Assembly: GCA_022605955.1 (NCBI GenBank)
Contig: JAKCOZ010000015.1
Location: 11,723,287-11,787,286, forward strand
Direction: 5' to 3'
DNA length: 64,000 bases
From: Rallus limicola
Lineage: Eukaryota; Chordata; Aves; Gruiformes; Rallidae
Part shown: piece by piece, positions 1 to 28,800 of the stretch
Layout of the letters: every line of letters starts with the position of its first letter
How positions within the stretch are numbered: position 1 is the first letter of the stretch
The notes under the pieces: generated by a model
Databases searched by the model: none
What the model saw: the letters and a program-made list of their open reading frames with translations, nothing else
Told to the model about the DNA's origin: nothing
Program-made: the position numbers and the translations under genes

Positions 1-15867
<15,867 letters not shown>

Positions 15868-16636
15868 TCACCGGCAGGGGGTACACTTCTTTAGGGTCCG
15901 CCGACTCGCTTCCGCGTGCGTCGCTTCCAGCGGGCTCGGTCGGGTGCGGTGCTGCGGAGGAATCGGGGCCGGGCTGGTGGACAGGGGAGCTCGGGCCCTC
16001 CTGGAGGGGAAAGGCAGCTTTTTCCTTCCTCGGCAAGTGCCTTGGTCCGACATCGACACCTTCTGCCTTCGGTACATCTGCTCTGGGCCTGGAGCCGGTG
16101 CTTCTCCCCGCTGCCGAGCTGGAGGGAGCCCGGAGCGTCCCCTGGCTCGCCCTGGCACCCGGTACCCGGGGCAGCTGGCCTGGGGCTGGGAACCAGGAGC
16201 AGTGCTTTCTGAAAGGCTCTGCTGGGCTTTGCTTGCTAAATTAAGCAGAGGTTTTGCAGGGGTGTATGGGCAGCCTCTGACCTGCTCGGTGTTGCTCACT
16301 GACTTCCAGATTTCTGTGTGACTGCAGAATACTTATGTATGTCTGAAGCCTTTATGTAAGCATCTGAGGCTTTAACAAGCAGGTACCTCCTGAGCCTTGG
16401 CCTACTGAAATGAGTGACAACGCTGTACCTTCTCAGGAGGTAGTTTGGTGGCCTCACAGACCTTGCCCTTGTTTCCTCAGGTCTGTGGCACTGCAGTTGT
16501 TGGGCTTTTACAGCTCCTGACTGTGGTTCAGCTGTAGCTGTACCTGTGCTGGACCTTTTATGTAGAGCTCGAATGCCTGAGAGGGAAATTTTAGATGGGT
16601 TTTGGGAATGTGCAGTTCCTGTGACTTCTCTTCGTA

Positions 16637-17130
16637 GATCACAGAATCACTAGGTTGGAAAATACTAAATCATTTTCCTGAGCACCTCATCTACTGATCT
16701 GTTAAACACATCCAGGGTCAGGGACTCAACCCCCTCCCTGGGCAGCCTGTTCCAACACCCAATAACCCTTTTGGTGAAGAACTTTTTCCTAATGTCTGAT
16801 CTGAACTTGCCCTGGTGCAGCTTCAACCCATTCTCATTTGTCCTATCACCTGTATCTTAGCTGGAGACACCAACCCCCACCTCTCTACACCCTCCTGTCA
16901 GGTAACTTTAGGCAGTGATAAGGTCCCCCCTCAGCCTCCTCTTCTCCAGACTAAACACCCCAGCTCCCTCAGCCACCCCCTCTAATGTTTGCTGTCCTAC
17001 CCCTTCCCCAGCCTGGCTGCCTTTCTCTGGACATGCTCCAGGACCTCAATATCTTTCTTATAGTGAGGAGCCCAAAACTGAACACAGTACTCTAGGTGAA
17101 GCATCACCATAGAGGGGTATACTGGGATAT
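16637..17130 (-). mobile_element. CR1 LINE fragment, 3' end
   Basis: Recognisable CR1: the plus strand starts with ATCACAGAATCAC (complement of the CR1 3' terminal repeat) and continues through CTGGGCAGCCTGTTCCAACA, GAAGAACTTTTTCCTAATGT, TTGTCCTATCACC, CTTCTCCAGACTAAACACCC and GAACACAGTACTCTAGGTGA. The element is therefore on the minus strand and truncated at its 5' end, as most avian CR1 copies are. Confidence 0.93.
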
Positions 17131-17154
17131 TTTGGAGATATTGAGATCTTTCAC

Positions 17155-17190
17155 AAAAAAAAAAAAAAAAAAAGAGAGAGAGAGAAAAGA
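17155..17190. repeat. Poly-A run followed by GA repeat
   Basis: 19 A residues at 17155-17173, then GA dinucleotides, shortly after the CR1 fragment. Confidence 0.9.
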
Positions 17191-19332
17191 GGTGACTCTT
17201 CCCATGAATAACAGTGCTTTCTATGTTCTATTATAAAACTATGGCTGCAACATTCAAGGACAATGGATTGGCGTGGTATCATGCGTAACTGCTCTCTGGG
17301 CAAAAGGGTGCACCATCTCCCATGTGCTGCCAGGGAGAACTGCAAAAGCAGCCCTGGGATAGTGCGAGCGAGGAGAGTGGCTTTTAGAAAGGATGGGGGT
17401 TATGGTTCAATTTGCAGAAGCCCAGTGGACAATATATATAGGCTATTCATTCCCTTTTTTGTTTAAGAGCTTCCATTGGTTTTGTTATAAATGTAATTTA
17501 GCAGAGGAAAGACTCTACTCTTCGTTGCTTTCTTTTTCTGTTAATTGTTCTGTCAGTTTATATTTACATAAAATTGTAATTACAACATAATTGCACACAT
17601 ATGTAGTTCAACACCTTTGTAAGCATATCCTATTATACAAATGTTTAGCTAAGAATTTTTGAATCTAACCAATATAAGCTATCCTTTAAATAATTAAGAA
17701 AGCATGTCTACTATTGGATTCTATACATCCTCTCAGGGTCATATTAGTCACAGAGTATAAATGCCTAATACGTACTGAACTCAAGGCTCTTTTCTTTGTA
17801 AAAGAGCAAATATACAACTTTGATTTCTCTAGTGCATTAAACTGCCGCAAGTGTTGTGGATAAGTCTGGTCAGAGTTCAAGTTTCTGCCAGTTCTGGAAG
17901 AATAATTAGCAAGTCTTCTACGAGCTCTGAAGGCATGATGCTGTTAACAAGAGGTCCAGGCCAGGCATGGCCCTCTTTTTAAGAAGGGCAAGCAATGAGT
18001 GAAATACATAGTCTTTTGTTAACTCAAATTAAAGTCTGTCCATACGCCCCATGTGATCTTGTTTTATGTTGCAGCCCTATTTTTGAGATTATGGCATTTC
18101 AAAGACTATTTAAAAACATTTGCTTATTTCTTCTTAGCGAAATTCAGTGTATAGGCATGTAGATGACAGGAACTGAGAATTGCTGTTAATTTTCATTATG
18201 ACTTAGAAGGAGGATAGAAATGCTCCATGTATTTAAAAATCCGATATGCAATGCAAGGTTCTTTAATTCAATTAGAGATTTTCCTGATAAAAGTGAGTAG
18301 CAAACAGAAGTCATAATTGTTTTTCTACAGCAATATGATGTCTCAAAACCAGAACTGGAGCAGAGCTCAAAACATCAGTCTGCTACTGACCATTGGTAAG
18401 TAAAATCCACTGCCATGATAAAGGTACAATCTTACTTACTACTGACCTGCAGATATTGTTATGAAACTGGTTTGGGTTTGTATTTGCAGTAGAAGATGAT
18501 ATTTCAATATTTTAAAAAACAAAAAAACCCAATCAGTTTGCTGAAGTTAGTAACAGCGTTTACAATCATCCATAAGCTATGAGTGGTTTGGCACATCATG
18601 TATTGATTATTTTACTCATTCCATATGTTCTTTGACCATTGTACTGAAACTGCAATTAAGGAGGCAGAGAAGAGTATGTTTGGGTGAGGAGAAAATAAAC
18701 AATAATCCTTTAGACCACACAGGATTAGTTGTTTATTTGCCAGAAAGAGCAGAGTACAAGTGGAACTACTGGAAGGTTTAGAATTGAACTCAAGTAGTTT
18801 AAATTGTATTTTATAATTGATATCTGATGTATTATGATGCATCAGTAGTATGGGTAATACTGAACCTCAACCTTAACATGTTCTTTGTGATTTTTTTGAA
18901 TAGCTAATACATTAGAGGGGGAGGGTAAGATAATTTGTGGCAAAGCATGAGTCATCTTTCTCCTTTGCCCATGCCACTGGATGGAACACAAGTAGGTTGT
19001 TCGACTGGTCTGTCCATCTCATGTTATAGAGGCTTTGAGTATAATTTAATATTTCACTAACCAGAAAAAATAACACCTGTCACTAACAGTCTGAACTGTT
19101 ACTCCTCAGGTTTAATCAACTCATTTTACCAACGTTTCTTTTGCCCCCCTGTTTGAGGTCTCCTATTTGGCACAGACGTCATGCGATACCCGATGTGGGA
19201 GCTGGAGACTTGAGCGCTGTTTTCCTAGACTAAATGTTTGAGGTTACAGGACGTGGCCTAGTTTCACATAAGCTTTCAAATTTCAGTGGGACATGCTGAA
19301 TCCTGAAACTGTCAAATAGTGTATTATTTTTG

Positions 19333-19365
19333 GAGAGAGAGAGAGTATGTGTGTGTGAGTGTGTG
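19333..19365. repeat. GA then TG microsatellite
   Basis: GAGAGAGAGAGAG passes through TAT into GTGTGTGTGAGTGTGTG. Confidence 0.85.
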
Positions 19366-20194
19366 AATGACCTTTACATTTTTACCCTATCCCAAACGTC
19401 TGACTTCCTGCCCTTTCTCCCATGAGCCCATAAACTTTAGCAATTAAAGTGAACACTTTTTAAGAAGAAATTCAGTACAGGAGATAACAACTGGGAATGA
19501 GAAGAGTGTATTAGGGAGAAAACAAGGAAAACAGCTCAATGCTATAAACTGCTTCATGAGGGACACAAGAATCTGGAGAAGTTGAGATTTTTAAATTTTG
19601 CCAAGTCCCCTCTCCATCTCACTAATAACAAGATGTGTGTGCATGTGTGTTGTGTTCTGTTTTATTTCCTGCAAAAGAAGCAGAAGGGTTTTTTCTACTC
19701 TTCACCAAAGCAATAGGTGTGACTGAATCTTAACAAATACTATTCTTAATTTCCAAATCTGTAATTAATTCTAAAACTTTGTAAGATAACAGAATGGATC
19801 TCTCTAAACACTGAATAAAAGCACTTATATATCTCTATCAAATTTCTCCTCCTTGATATCGGTGATGTAAGTGTATTCATTTCACAGATGCCATGTGCAC
19901 ATTGATCTTGTAAACAGCTGTGCCTTCAAGTGATATGTTGCAAAATCAGATCTATGGACTCTAACATCCTGGAGACGAGTATGTTCTGAGTGGTAACAAC
20001 AAAACTCTAGGTATTATAGCAAATTTACCTGTGTGTTGGATTTTTTCCTTCCTACTACACAAGGACAACTGCCTTCCCTCTCTAGAGAGCTGCAAGTCTT
20101 TTTCTGTATCTAAAGGAAGACAATTAAGAACAAACCTACATTTCTAGCTGGTACCCCTCCTCCTTATAGGTCATTCATGAGTATAAAGTTATAA

Positions 20195-20266
20195 AAGAAA
20201 TGCCACTATTTGTGTGTGAGCAATGGAATTAAGAAATGCCACTATTTGTGTGTGAGCAGTGGAATT
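20195..20266. repeat. 36-bp tandem duplication (two copies)
   Basis: Copies at 20195-20230 and 20231-20266 begin AAGAAATGCCACTATTTGTG. They differ by one base (GAGCAATGG versus GAGCAGTGG). Confidence 0.95.
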
Positions 20267-21218
20267 AAGTCAATTTTCCTAGGGATTTTTATTTCCCTTC
20301 CTTACATCTCCTTGCCAAAAAGAATTCTATCTTTTGGTCCCATGAGTTCTATCTAGTATCCCTTTAGTTATTGTCTGAGCAAAATGCAGCTCTTCCTTTC
20401 ATTGGTAAGCTGGCAGCCCAAGCAAAATGGGTCACGCCTGAGCTCTTGCTGTAGCCTCTTATGCTGTGGGCCATTGAAGTGGGCACCTCCTTTACCTCAG
20501 TGCCAGTTTTCACAATAGTTACAGAAACTTATAGACCTTTAGATTTTTGTCAAAGCTTGTTGAAAATGGCAAGTTTTCAAATGCTTCTTCTGGTTGGGTC
20601 TCAAACCTTGTCTCACATCTTCTTTCTGAACTCTTCTAATAATTAATGCTAAAATAATGTGAATGGTCTGTAATGTGATACAGGGATTTCTGTGTGGATT
20701 ATAACTGCATAGGCCCTTTCCTTATGGGAATAGATGTATACTTTCCCTTCACTTTGCAAGTATGCATTGATATAACAGATTGAGACATTCAGGGCAATGA
20801 AGTGTATATGAGCCTTATGATTTAACAGGAAACTATTCAAAGCCTGGGAACTTGGTCTGAAAAGTGACATTATATGCTTAATTTGGCTCCCATGACAGAG
20901 CTCCCATCAAGCTGAGCTATTCTGCTCAAAAAGCTGATTAACCAGGCTAGCTTGGTGCATTGGCAGTACTCCTCATGAGTTCATTACTTCCTTTAGGGAG
21001 ACAGTTGTCTCTCAAATACCACTGAGTGTTTTTTTGTTTGTGTTTATTCCCCTCCTGTCACTGATTCATTGATTCTGTCACTTGGACTTCTGCATGTTTG
21101 GGAAGAAGAGGTAATTTGTACCCAGCTTTAAAGCTTTGCAAAGTCTTTCATATTGTAACTGTTGTTATATGAAGCCTAAAAACTAAATCCATGATGGTGA
21201 GAGTAACCTTAGGCAAGT

Positions 21219-21304
21219 CATAGAATGGCCTGGGTTGGAAGGGACCCCAAGGGTCATAGAGTTCCAACCCCCTGCCACAGGCAGGGCCACCAACCTCCAG
21301 GCCT
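21219..21304 (-). mobile_element. Short CR1 LINE 3' fragment
   Basis: The plus strand starts CATAGAATGG, then GGGTTGGAAGGGACCCCAAG and CCTGCCACAGGCAGGGCCAC, typical of the reverse complement of a CR1 3' end. Heavily 5' truncated. Confidence 0.88.
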
Positions 21305-21939
21305 GGATCTACACAAGTCATCTTACATCTCATTCATTAGTTATTCAGGTTTGAATGCTAAATACTATTAGCAATATATATTACTGCATAGGGGGAGGGG
21401 AAAAAAAAAAAGCAATGATGCTGCTTTATAAGAAAAAAATCTGTAGACTATAGCACAAGTCTGGTCTACTTGTGGGCACCCATGGGAGGTCAGTAAACAG
21501 CATGTTAACATTTGATGTGGTACTTAGCTACTTGGTAGTCACTTAAAAGTGCAGAGCACACCTGTTAAGCTTTATGGTGTAATGCCCTTGGCCCTGTGTG
21601 CCACCTGGGCTAGCAGTGAAGCCTCTGATATGTGCTCCTGCCCTTGGCCTCTCCCAAGGCCACTCTACCTGTTGGGCTTTGGAGTCTTGTGTTTAGTTGG
21701 CTTGCAGGAAGGTTGTACATCACTGTGGATAGTCTAAATTATTCTTAATCCCTTGAAGGTAGGGATTATATGGAGGGTTTTTTACAGAGGCATCCTACAC
21801 AACATAAATACACTTTTACAGGAAAATTAATTATGCAAACCCAGGAATTGGGGATTAACTGTAAGGAGAGCGAGTGATCCAAATCTTGACCCGCTTTTCC
21901 ACGTCCGTGTGAGTGGAATCAAATCTCAGCGGCAGCAGC
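21305..21939. other. Upstream flank of EEFSEC
   Basis: Mixed AT-rich sequence with an A run near 21400. Nothing coding was recognised. GC content rises toward the EEFSEC CpG island. Confidence 0.6.
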
Positions 21940-22249
21940 ACCAGGGCGGGGCTATCCTCGCAGGCGGGATGGAGGTGTGCTGTGGCAGCGTGACAGCCAG
22001 GGCTGAGCTAGGCAGCCCTACAGCGGCTAATTAGCGAGGGCAAGACGAGCGCGATGCCCAGGGACGGTTAGAGTAACCCCCTCCCCTGGGGCTCTCCGCA
22101 GCCTTCGGCCCGGCTCCCTCCTCCTCCCGCAATTCAGCCTGGCCCCGAGCAGCACCTGGGCAAGGGGCATTGGCTGCAGGTGTGTGGCCATCGCCGGACC
22201 CCGCTTTAACTGCCGCTCCTCGACCGGCGGCCTCGGACACTGGGAGAAA

Positions 22250-22255
22250 CACGTG
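22250..22255. promoter_or_regulatory. EEFSEC: E-box CACGTG in EEFSEC promoter region
   Basis: Palindromic CACGTG in the context AAACACGTGAGG, of the type bound by USF, MYC/MAX or TFE factors. Function is inferred from sequence only. Confidence 0.4.
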
Positions 22256-22556
22256 AGGGGGTGCCGAGCCGGGCTGCTGCCCCGCGGCACGGGGAGACCC
22301 ATCTTTCCCTGTACGGGCCGCCCTTCGGGGTGCGTGTCGCTCTCCGGGCGCACACTTCGCGTCGTTCCCGTGCAGCTCTCTGCGTGCAGGGGAGCAGTGT
22401 CACTCCCGGCCCCGGCATCCATCCTGACGGTGATCCTGGCGGCGCCGGGACAGACCGCCTGCCGGGGCTGAGGCCGCGGCGCACGGAACGGCGGCGGCGG
22501 GGTCCGCGTTGCCGCAGGGGCGCTGTTGGGACGGACCGGCCGGGTGCAGCGCCGTC

Positions 22557-22842
22557 ATGGCCGCCGGGTCCGCAGCGCCCCGCGTTCTCAACGTGAACGT
22601 GGGTGTCCTGGGCCACATCGACAGCGGGAAGACGGCGCTGGCGCGGGCGCTGAGCACCACCGGCTCCACCGCCGCCTTCGACCGGGCGCCGCAGAGCCGT
22701 GCGCGGGGCATCACGCTGGACCTGGGCTTCTCCTGCCTGCGCACCGCCCTGCCGCCGCAGCTGGGCCCGGGGCCCGGCGAGCTCCAGTTCACGCTGGTCG
22801 ACTGCCCGGGGCACGCCTCCCTCATCCGCACCATCATCGGCG
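22557..22842 (+). CDS. EEFSEC: EEFSEC coding exon 1 (residues 1-96, last codon split)
   Basis: 286 bp from ATG at 22557, encoding MAAGSAAPRVLNVNVGVLGH and on to LVDCPGHASLIRTIIG plus one base of G96. The donor is GTAAGG. The frame stays open upstream to about 22509, but the ATG has a good Kozak context and sits where the family begins. The stretch between switch I and DCPGH is short compared with mammals (see findings). Confidence 0.95.
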
Positions 22843-25800
22843 GTAAGGGGGGGGAGCGGGGTGGCCGCCCCTGCCCGCCCCGGCGGCGGAGGGGGCCCTG
22901 CCGGGGAGCTGCCGCGCCGCGACGGGGCTCGTCGCGGTGCCTCGGGTCCCCCCAGCCCTCGGCGAGGTGCCGGCTCCACACGGTAAGGCGAGCGGGGCAG
23001 TGCCCGGCCGCCTACGGCTATCTGCGCTGGGTGCTTCACTGGGGCCAGTCGGGCCCCGGGGCTCTGGCCGCCCGGCCGTGCTCCCGAGTGGAAGCCGGCG
23101 TGGGTGCCGCGTCTTTCCCGGGGCTGGTGCCCGTGTTACACGTCTTCGCCCCCGCCCCTCAAATTAAAGAGCGGTACTCACTGGGCAGCGGTTGGTAACG
23201 CGAATCCCTTGGGTGCCCTTTGGACAGTAAGGCCCGTGCGGTTTTCTTACGCTTGCTTAGAGAAAAGTTTTATTTATTGTGTGTGCAGCCCTTGCTCGTG
23301 ACATTTAAGGGCAACATTAACGTCTGCTTTCACTTGTAAAGCTGCTGGAGTTTGGCATTCCCTGAGGTTTAGAGCTGTGGTGTACTTGCTGGACATGTTT
23401 GTACCCAAGTTTTGTCTTGGAGAGACTGGGCAGTTTCAACATGGTAATCACATTAAGAAAGAGTGTTGTGGATTTTGGTAGTTTTCCATTTTAGTCTCTG
23501 TAGGTGATACTGGAAGGGTAATCTGGTTTGTGTTAGATCTCACTGTAAGTAAGTTCACCTTGTTCTATAGGAAATAACACGGCCCCCTTCATCTCTTGCA
23601 GAAAGAGCTGTGAGGTGGTTGGTGCTTGAGTAGGGGTAGCTGCAGCTGCAAGCTGTTCAGAGTTATTTGCAGGCTGATGAACTACAACTACAGGGACCTC
23701 TGAAAATTCAGTCCCTGGGTGTTTCCTCTGCTAGCGTCTCTAGTGTCAGTTAGGTGGTAGTTCTGCAAGGTGATGTATGTTTCCTCTCACCTGGACTGAG
23801 GTTCAGACACAGATACACTGCATGAATTAACCTCCTTTTGAACAGATGTATTATTTTTAAATGGTATTAGCAGTAACTGTGCTCTATTGTTTGCATTCCT
23901 TTTGGATAGGTTAATAACCTTTTACTTATTTCTCAGTTTCACCAGCAGTAAAGTGCTCTGCAAGGGAGTAGGGTTTGTGTGCTGAATTGCAGAAGGCTGT
24001 GGTCTTTTAGTCGTCTTCTGCAGGTCAGTCAGCTGTCACTCTGAAGTAGTTGTAAGCACCTGACTAGCTTCTGAAGGACAAAGTTTACTGTGGCAAACAG
24101 TAACTTTCCTTGGATGTCCTGAAGAGTCAGCTCTAGCTAAATGTGCCTTTCTGCCAGAAACAACTCATCTGGGGTAAACTTCATGAAGAAGACATGGGAA
24201 AACTTGGAAAAACAACTTTTTTTTATCAGTTTAACACTTACCTGAGTGGCTTGTTTAATACATAGACACCTTGTTGCTTCATCTTGTTTTTGTGAAGAAC
24301 TTCAAAGCATTTAGTCACAGCTGTCCACGTTGGTTAAGTTATTCAGTTCCCCTTATTGCTAGGGAGAAGAAAAGATGTGGAGAGGGGGCTAGGTGGTAAC
24401 AAGGAGTTTTCTTCCCAGCAAAAATGGTTCTTTACAGGTGGCAATTCAGATGCACAAGCACGTCAAACTCACTTAGTTCCAGTTATATCTGATTATGTTT
24501 CTTAGTGGAAACATTTGATTAGCGTGACTTACTGCAGGTCTGTGCATTAAAGAAGAGTTGTAGAGAAAATGCAGTATTGTGTTAATACATAAAGAATTAG
24601 TGTCAGTTTTCTGCTTGATAGCACACGTGTGTCTTGAGAGTGGATGCTTGCTCTTTTTTTTTTACTACCAGGTTTAAAAGGTGAAACCTTGATGATAAAA
24701 CCTGATCTCTGTCTGTGGGGCTATTTGGGTATTTACAGTTTTACTATGCTTTGGTGAAACTCAAACTGAAGTATAGCATATCTTCTGTAACAGGATACAT
24801 CCTTCAGTATTTAAGTGTCAGTATTTCAGTATTGCCAACTTTTCCAGCTCTTTGGGAAAGGAAAGCCAGGCCTCCCAGGTAATGATACTTCAAAAAATTA
24901 GACTGTTTTCGTCTACTTCCTAAGTATGTGCTTGGGGTTCACTAGTCCACTTGTTTTCTTTGCAGCCAGGAATGCTGCTACTTTTTTCTTCTTTTTGATG
25001 GAATCTGTGGTTTTTCTGTTACTGCAGATTTAATTTATGTTTTGATTAAAAACAGTGTATGTGCAAAGTTCCTTCTCTGCCTGTGTTTGTTCTGCACCTC
25101 ACATTCCCCACAAGTCTTCAAAATACTGCTCTTCAGAAACTAAGTCCTGGGATAGCTGCAGATGTGAGTTAATATACAGAAAAACTGGAGATGGGAAGGA
25201 TGTGGGAAAAGTAGCTGGATGTGAGAAGTCAGAGGGTGGAAGGACAGCCGAGGATCATGAAGCATCCCTGATACATTAGTCATGTGCATGCAGCCTTTGT
25301 AATAGAAGCTACAGGTTGAAACTTGCTTTTCATTGAAGGTGATGTAAACTCATTGACACCTTCTCGAGTGATAATGCAGCTGCATTATTCAGTCATGTCT
25401 CCCATGTGGTGATTAGCTCATGAGCTCCTGAGGAGGTACTGGCTTCACCAGGGAAGATGGTACTGTGCTTAAATTTGTTGGCTTTTATTTCAAAATCTCA
25501 TTTCTTCTCTTCCCAGGTGCCATTTCCATCAGTGGTGTCCCAGGCTGCTGTCTAGTGCAATTCTGTCTTCCCAGTTACCTTTTCTCTGCTTCCCAAGTGC
25601 TCTAAGGGTTTATTCCTTTGCTGTACAAAGCTATGATAAATCTGCTCACAGATGAAATGATCCCATTTACCATTCTTTAACATATTTCTGTGTCTAATTC
25701 CTGAAGTGGATTTTTTCATGAGGAAATCTAGTATTGTGTTTTTGTCATGCTATGACAGTTCTTGACCTTGTAAGTACTTCTCACAGTCACTCACAAGATG

Positions 25801-28800
25801 CTTATTTAGAGACAAAACCTTAGGATTAAATGAATGCAGAATATTTGAGCAGTAACCAAATGGAATGGAAAATGGAAGTCATATTTCATTCTGGGTGGCT
25901 GCATTTTTCTTTCAAACTTGTCCTTGAAAGCAAAACATATCAAATGTTAAATCAAAAGTTTGGGTTTTTTACCTGCATGCTTGGAATTGGAAATGATGCA
26001 GACAGTGCTTTCCACCCAGGATGCTTTCCTAAAGTTTTAGTTGGAAGGTGATAGTCAAGGTTGGAATGGAATAAATGATGGGTACTTGACTTAATGCATC
26101 ATGGCTTTCACTTGTTTTTAAACCATGCTGGCTTATTCTTCACAGACAGGTTCCTGTGTGTCCTCTGTGGCAGAGAGGTATTAAGTTATTGTGGATAGCT
26201 GTACAGCTTGGACTGCTTTACAATAATTTCAAGACTTTTTCTGTGCTCTAGCATAATCTTGTCTGTCTGTCATGTATCAAGCAGCACACACATATTATAT
26301 TTACAGTCATTCCTAGGTGACTTGCTAAGCAGAGAACAAACCTGTGTAACTGATTTTAAGGGCCGATTCTTTAGTTTGTCATAAGCAGTAAGAAGCACCC
26401 ACACCAGCTGTACGCCTGCTTTCTGCACTGGAGGAATGAGCACAAAATGCAATGCTGTTATTATGGCTGCTTTCTTCTGTGCTATAGAGGTGGGGTTTTG
26501 TTAGAATTTCACACTGAGACAGGGTAGTTTGTCACAGTCCTGTGTGGGGATTTTAAAGCTTCTGCTCTTTCATTAAATTCCAGCTCTCTGATCATCCAAA
26601 GAGCTGATGTTAACGTCATCAAAGTAAAATAAGTGTTGTTTTTACATTGGCTTGTTGCAGACCTGTGCATGCAGTAGGGTCTGGAATGGTCAAATGAGTT
26701 CAGCAGTAAGGGATGCCTGCAGAGGGGTTATGTGAGTTAATCTGCCAGAAGAAATTCAATCCCCATATTTTATTTTAAGACCACTTTGCGTAGCAAAGTA
26801 GTTTAACCAGTAGCAGATTTTTTACTTGCTGATGGTTAATTTCATGCCCTACAAAGGGTCAGCACACTAATAGAGAAGAACATGATTACCTCACCCTGGC
26901 TTCCCCCTCATGCACGTGGTGAAGGGGTGCCGCGGGGTTTGCTTTGGGTGAACTGTTGTCAGATGCCCTTTATCTGTTTGGGTTTGAGATGGGTCCTCAA
27001 AAGAACTTATAAAAAAGAAAGTTATCTATTTCCATCCCCCCCCCTTATGAAGTTCAAAGGATGGAGTAGCCTTATGGGGCTTTAATTGGAAAGCTACTGC
27101 TTGACCCTGGTTGTCTAAACTCAGGGAGGGGAGGGTGGATTCTGATAAACTTGTAGTTTTGTAATCCTTATGCCTGTCTGAACCTTTGACCTTTTTACTT
27201 TATAACTAGAGCTTCATTGTCACCATTTGTCCCCGCAGTTCTTTTCAAAGCAAAGTGCCTTGCAAGTGTCTGTTTCCACTTTGCTGCTGTGTTCAGTTAA
27301 GGAAGGGTATTAATTCATACCTGATACATTGGAGGGGCCAGGACTTTTGAACTTGCACCAGAGCTTGGGGAGGGGGAAATGAGCATAGCGAAAGCATGTC
27401 TTGCTGATGCAAATGAGTACAATGAAAACAGTCTTGGGAGATCAAGGGAAACGTGGTTTTGCTACCAGCATTCAAATGTGGTCAGATGCAGGTTGCATAG
27501 TGCACAAAGAAGTGTTTTTATCACCAATTAGCAGTTTTGCTGAGTTTGTTGTAAGCTTTTAAGAGTATTTGTAAACTCAGAGTTACTTTTGTGTTACTGT
27601 CGTGAAAATACACTTCTGCTGGTGTCAACTTTAGCTTGTTGACATCATTGAGAAGATATGACAGACAGTTCATATTTTTTTCCAGGTGAGTGAACAAGTG
27701 GAGCTCTATAGCTGCAGAGTGCATATGTGGATGACTTAAGTTTATGGGGAAGCCTCTTGTCCTTGAGTTGAAGGGAAACCTGCTCCTCTCTGGAGGGAAG
27801 AGTGCCTTGTGCTGTGAAGTGGGTACCAGACTTCAGGGCAGAGAGAAGTCACTGGAGAGTCTTGAGGACTTTGGCTGCCAGCTTGAAGTGAGAATAATGT
27901 AGTAATCAAACTTACTCTGGTTTAAAAAAGAAAAATTATATATATATAATCTTATTGTTCTGGTAAAATAAAAATCTTCCACACACAGCCCCGTGAACAC
28001 GAATGCCTTTATATAGTGACTGGTGGTGTGGAGTTACCCGTGGGCCAAGAGTTCAACAAGCACTAAGGTGTGAGTTTTCTAAACCCTGTGAAGGTGTTGT
28101 GCTGGCGGTGGCTGCGCTGCCTGGGAACTGCCCCGGGGGTGTGTTTGGATGCCGGTGAAGAAACTTTGTTTCTGCGAAGGAAAATATTTATGTGGGCATC
28201 GAAACAGTGTATCCTTTTAACCCAAACACACTCATCTGCCGGGCCCGAGTGTTTATACTGGCGTTTTGAGGCGCAAGCCGCTGATTTCGGTCGAGGAGCT
28301 AAGCAAGGACGCTGGTGCAAAGGCGCCGTGCTCCGTCCCGTGCGGTGCGGGCGCGGCGGGGCACCAGAGGGCAGTGTTCGCTCGCCGTGCGGGCCCGGCG
28401 CCGCCGCGGGGGGCAGCGCGCACGGGCGGGCCCCGCTTCGAAGGGGAACGGAGGCAGGTAGAGATTGGGAGCACAGCTGTGGTTTGGGGCTTTTCCCGTT
28501 CCTAAGGCAAATTACCCTCCGCTCGTCCTCTTCCGCCTACCGTTCGGGTAGCGCTTTTCATACCCGGTGCGATAAAAGCCTGTGGGGTGTCATGTGAGGT
28601 GCCAGTAGCACAGGTGAGGTGAAACAACTGGCTCTCACTGGAGCTGGGTGTGAGCAGCATGACCCTTCATCCACACTAAAAGGGTTGTTGGGGTGGTTTT
28701 TATTGTTATTTATCTAGTTTAACCTGTAAAGCCACTGATGATGTGGGATCCATGGGATTTTGGGCACACAGTTGTGTTAGTTCTTTCCCCGTTTCCCCTT

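Larger units (their letters stand above)
17191..21218. other. Intergenic region between RUVBL1 and EEFSEC
   Basis: AT-rich sequence with no recognised exon, RNA gene or large mobile element. It holds a GA/TG microsatellite (19333-19365) and a 36-bp tandem duplication (20195-20266). Open frames are all short and lack protein features. Confidence 0.75.
21940..23210. promoter_or_regulatory. EEFSEC: CpG island spanning EEFSEC promoter and first exon
   Basis: CpG-dense segment containing EEFSEC exon 1. It includes a GC box GGGCGGGG (21944-21951) and a canonical E-box CACGTG (22250-22255) about 300 bp upstream of the ATG. The transcription start site is not known. Long minus-strand open frames here (such as 22206-23039) are stop-poor artefacts. 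Confidence 0.85.

Noticed and set aside
16915..17112. Open frame within CR1
   Set aside because: Lies in the reverse complement of the CR1 3' region, so it is not a gene.
22206..23039. 277-codon minus-strand open frame over EEFSEC exon 1 and promoter
   Set aside because: It is antisense to a clear exon in a CpG island. The Arg/Pro/Gly-rich translation is what stop-poor GC-rich DNA gives by chance.
28070..28597. 175-codon open frame in the orphan CpG island
   Set aside because: Composition-driven. Overlapping frames on both strands are equally open and it has no family resemblance.
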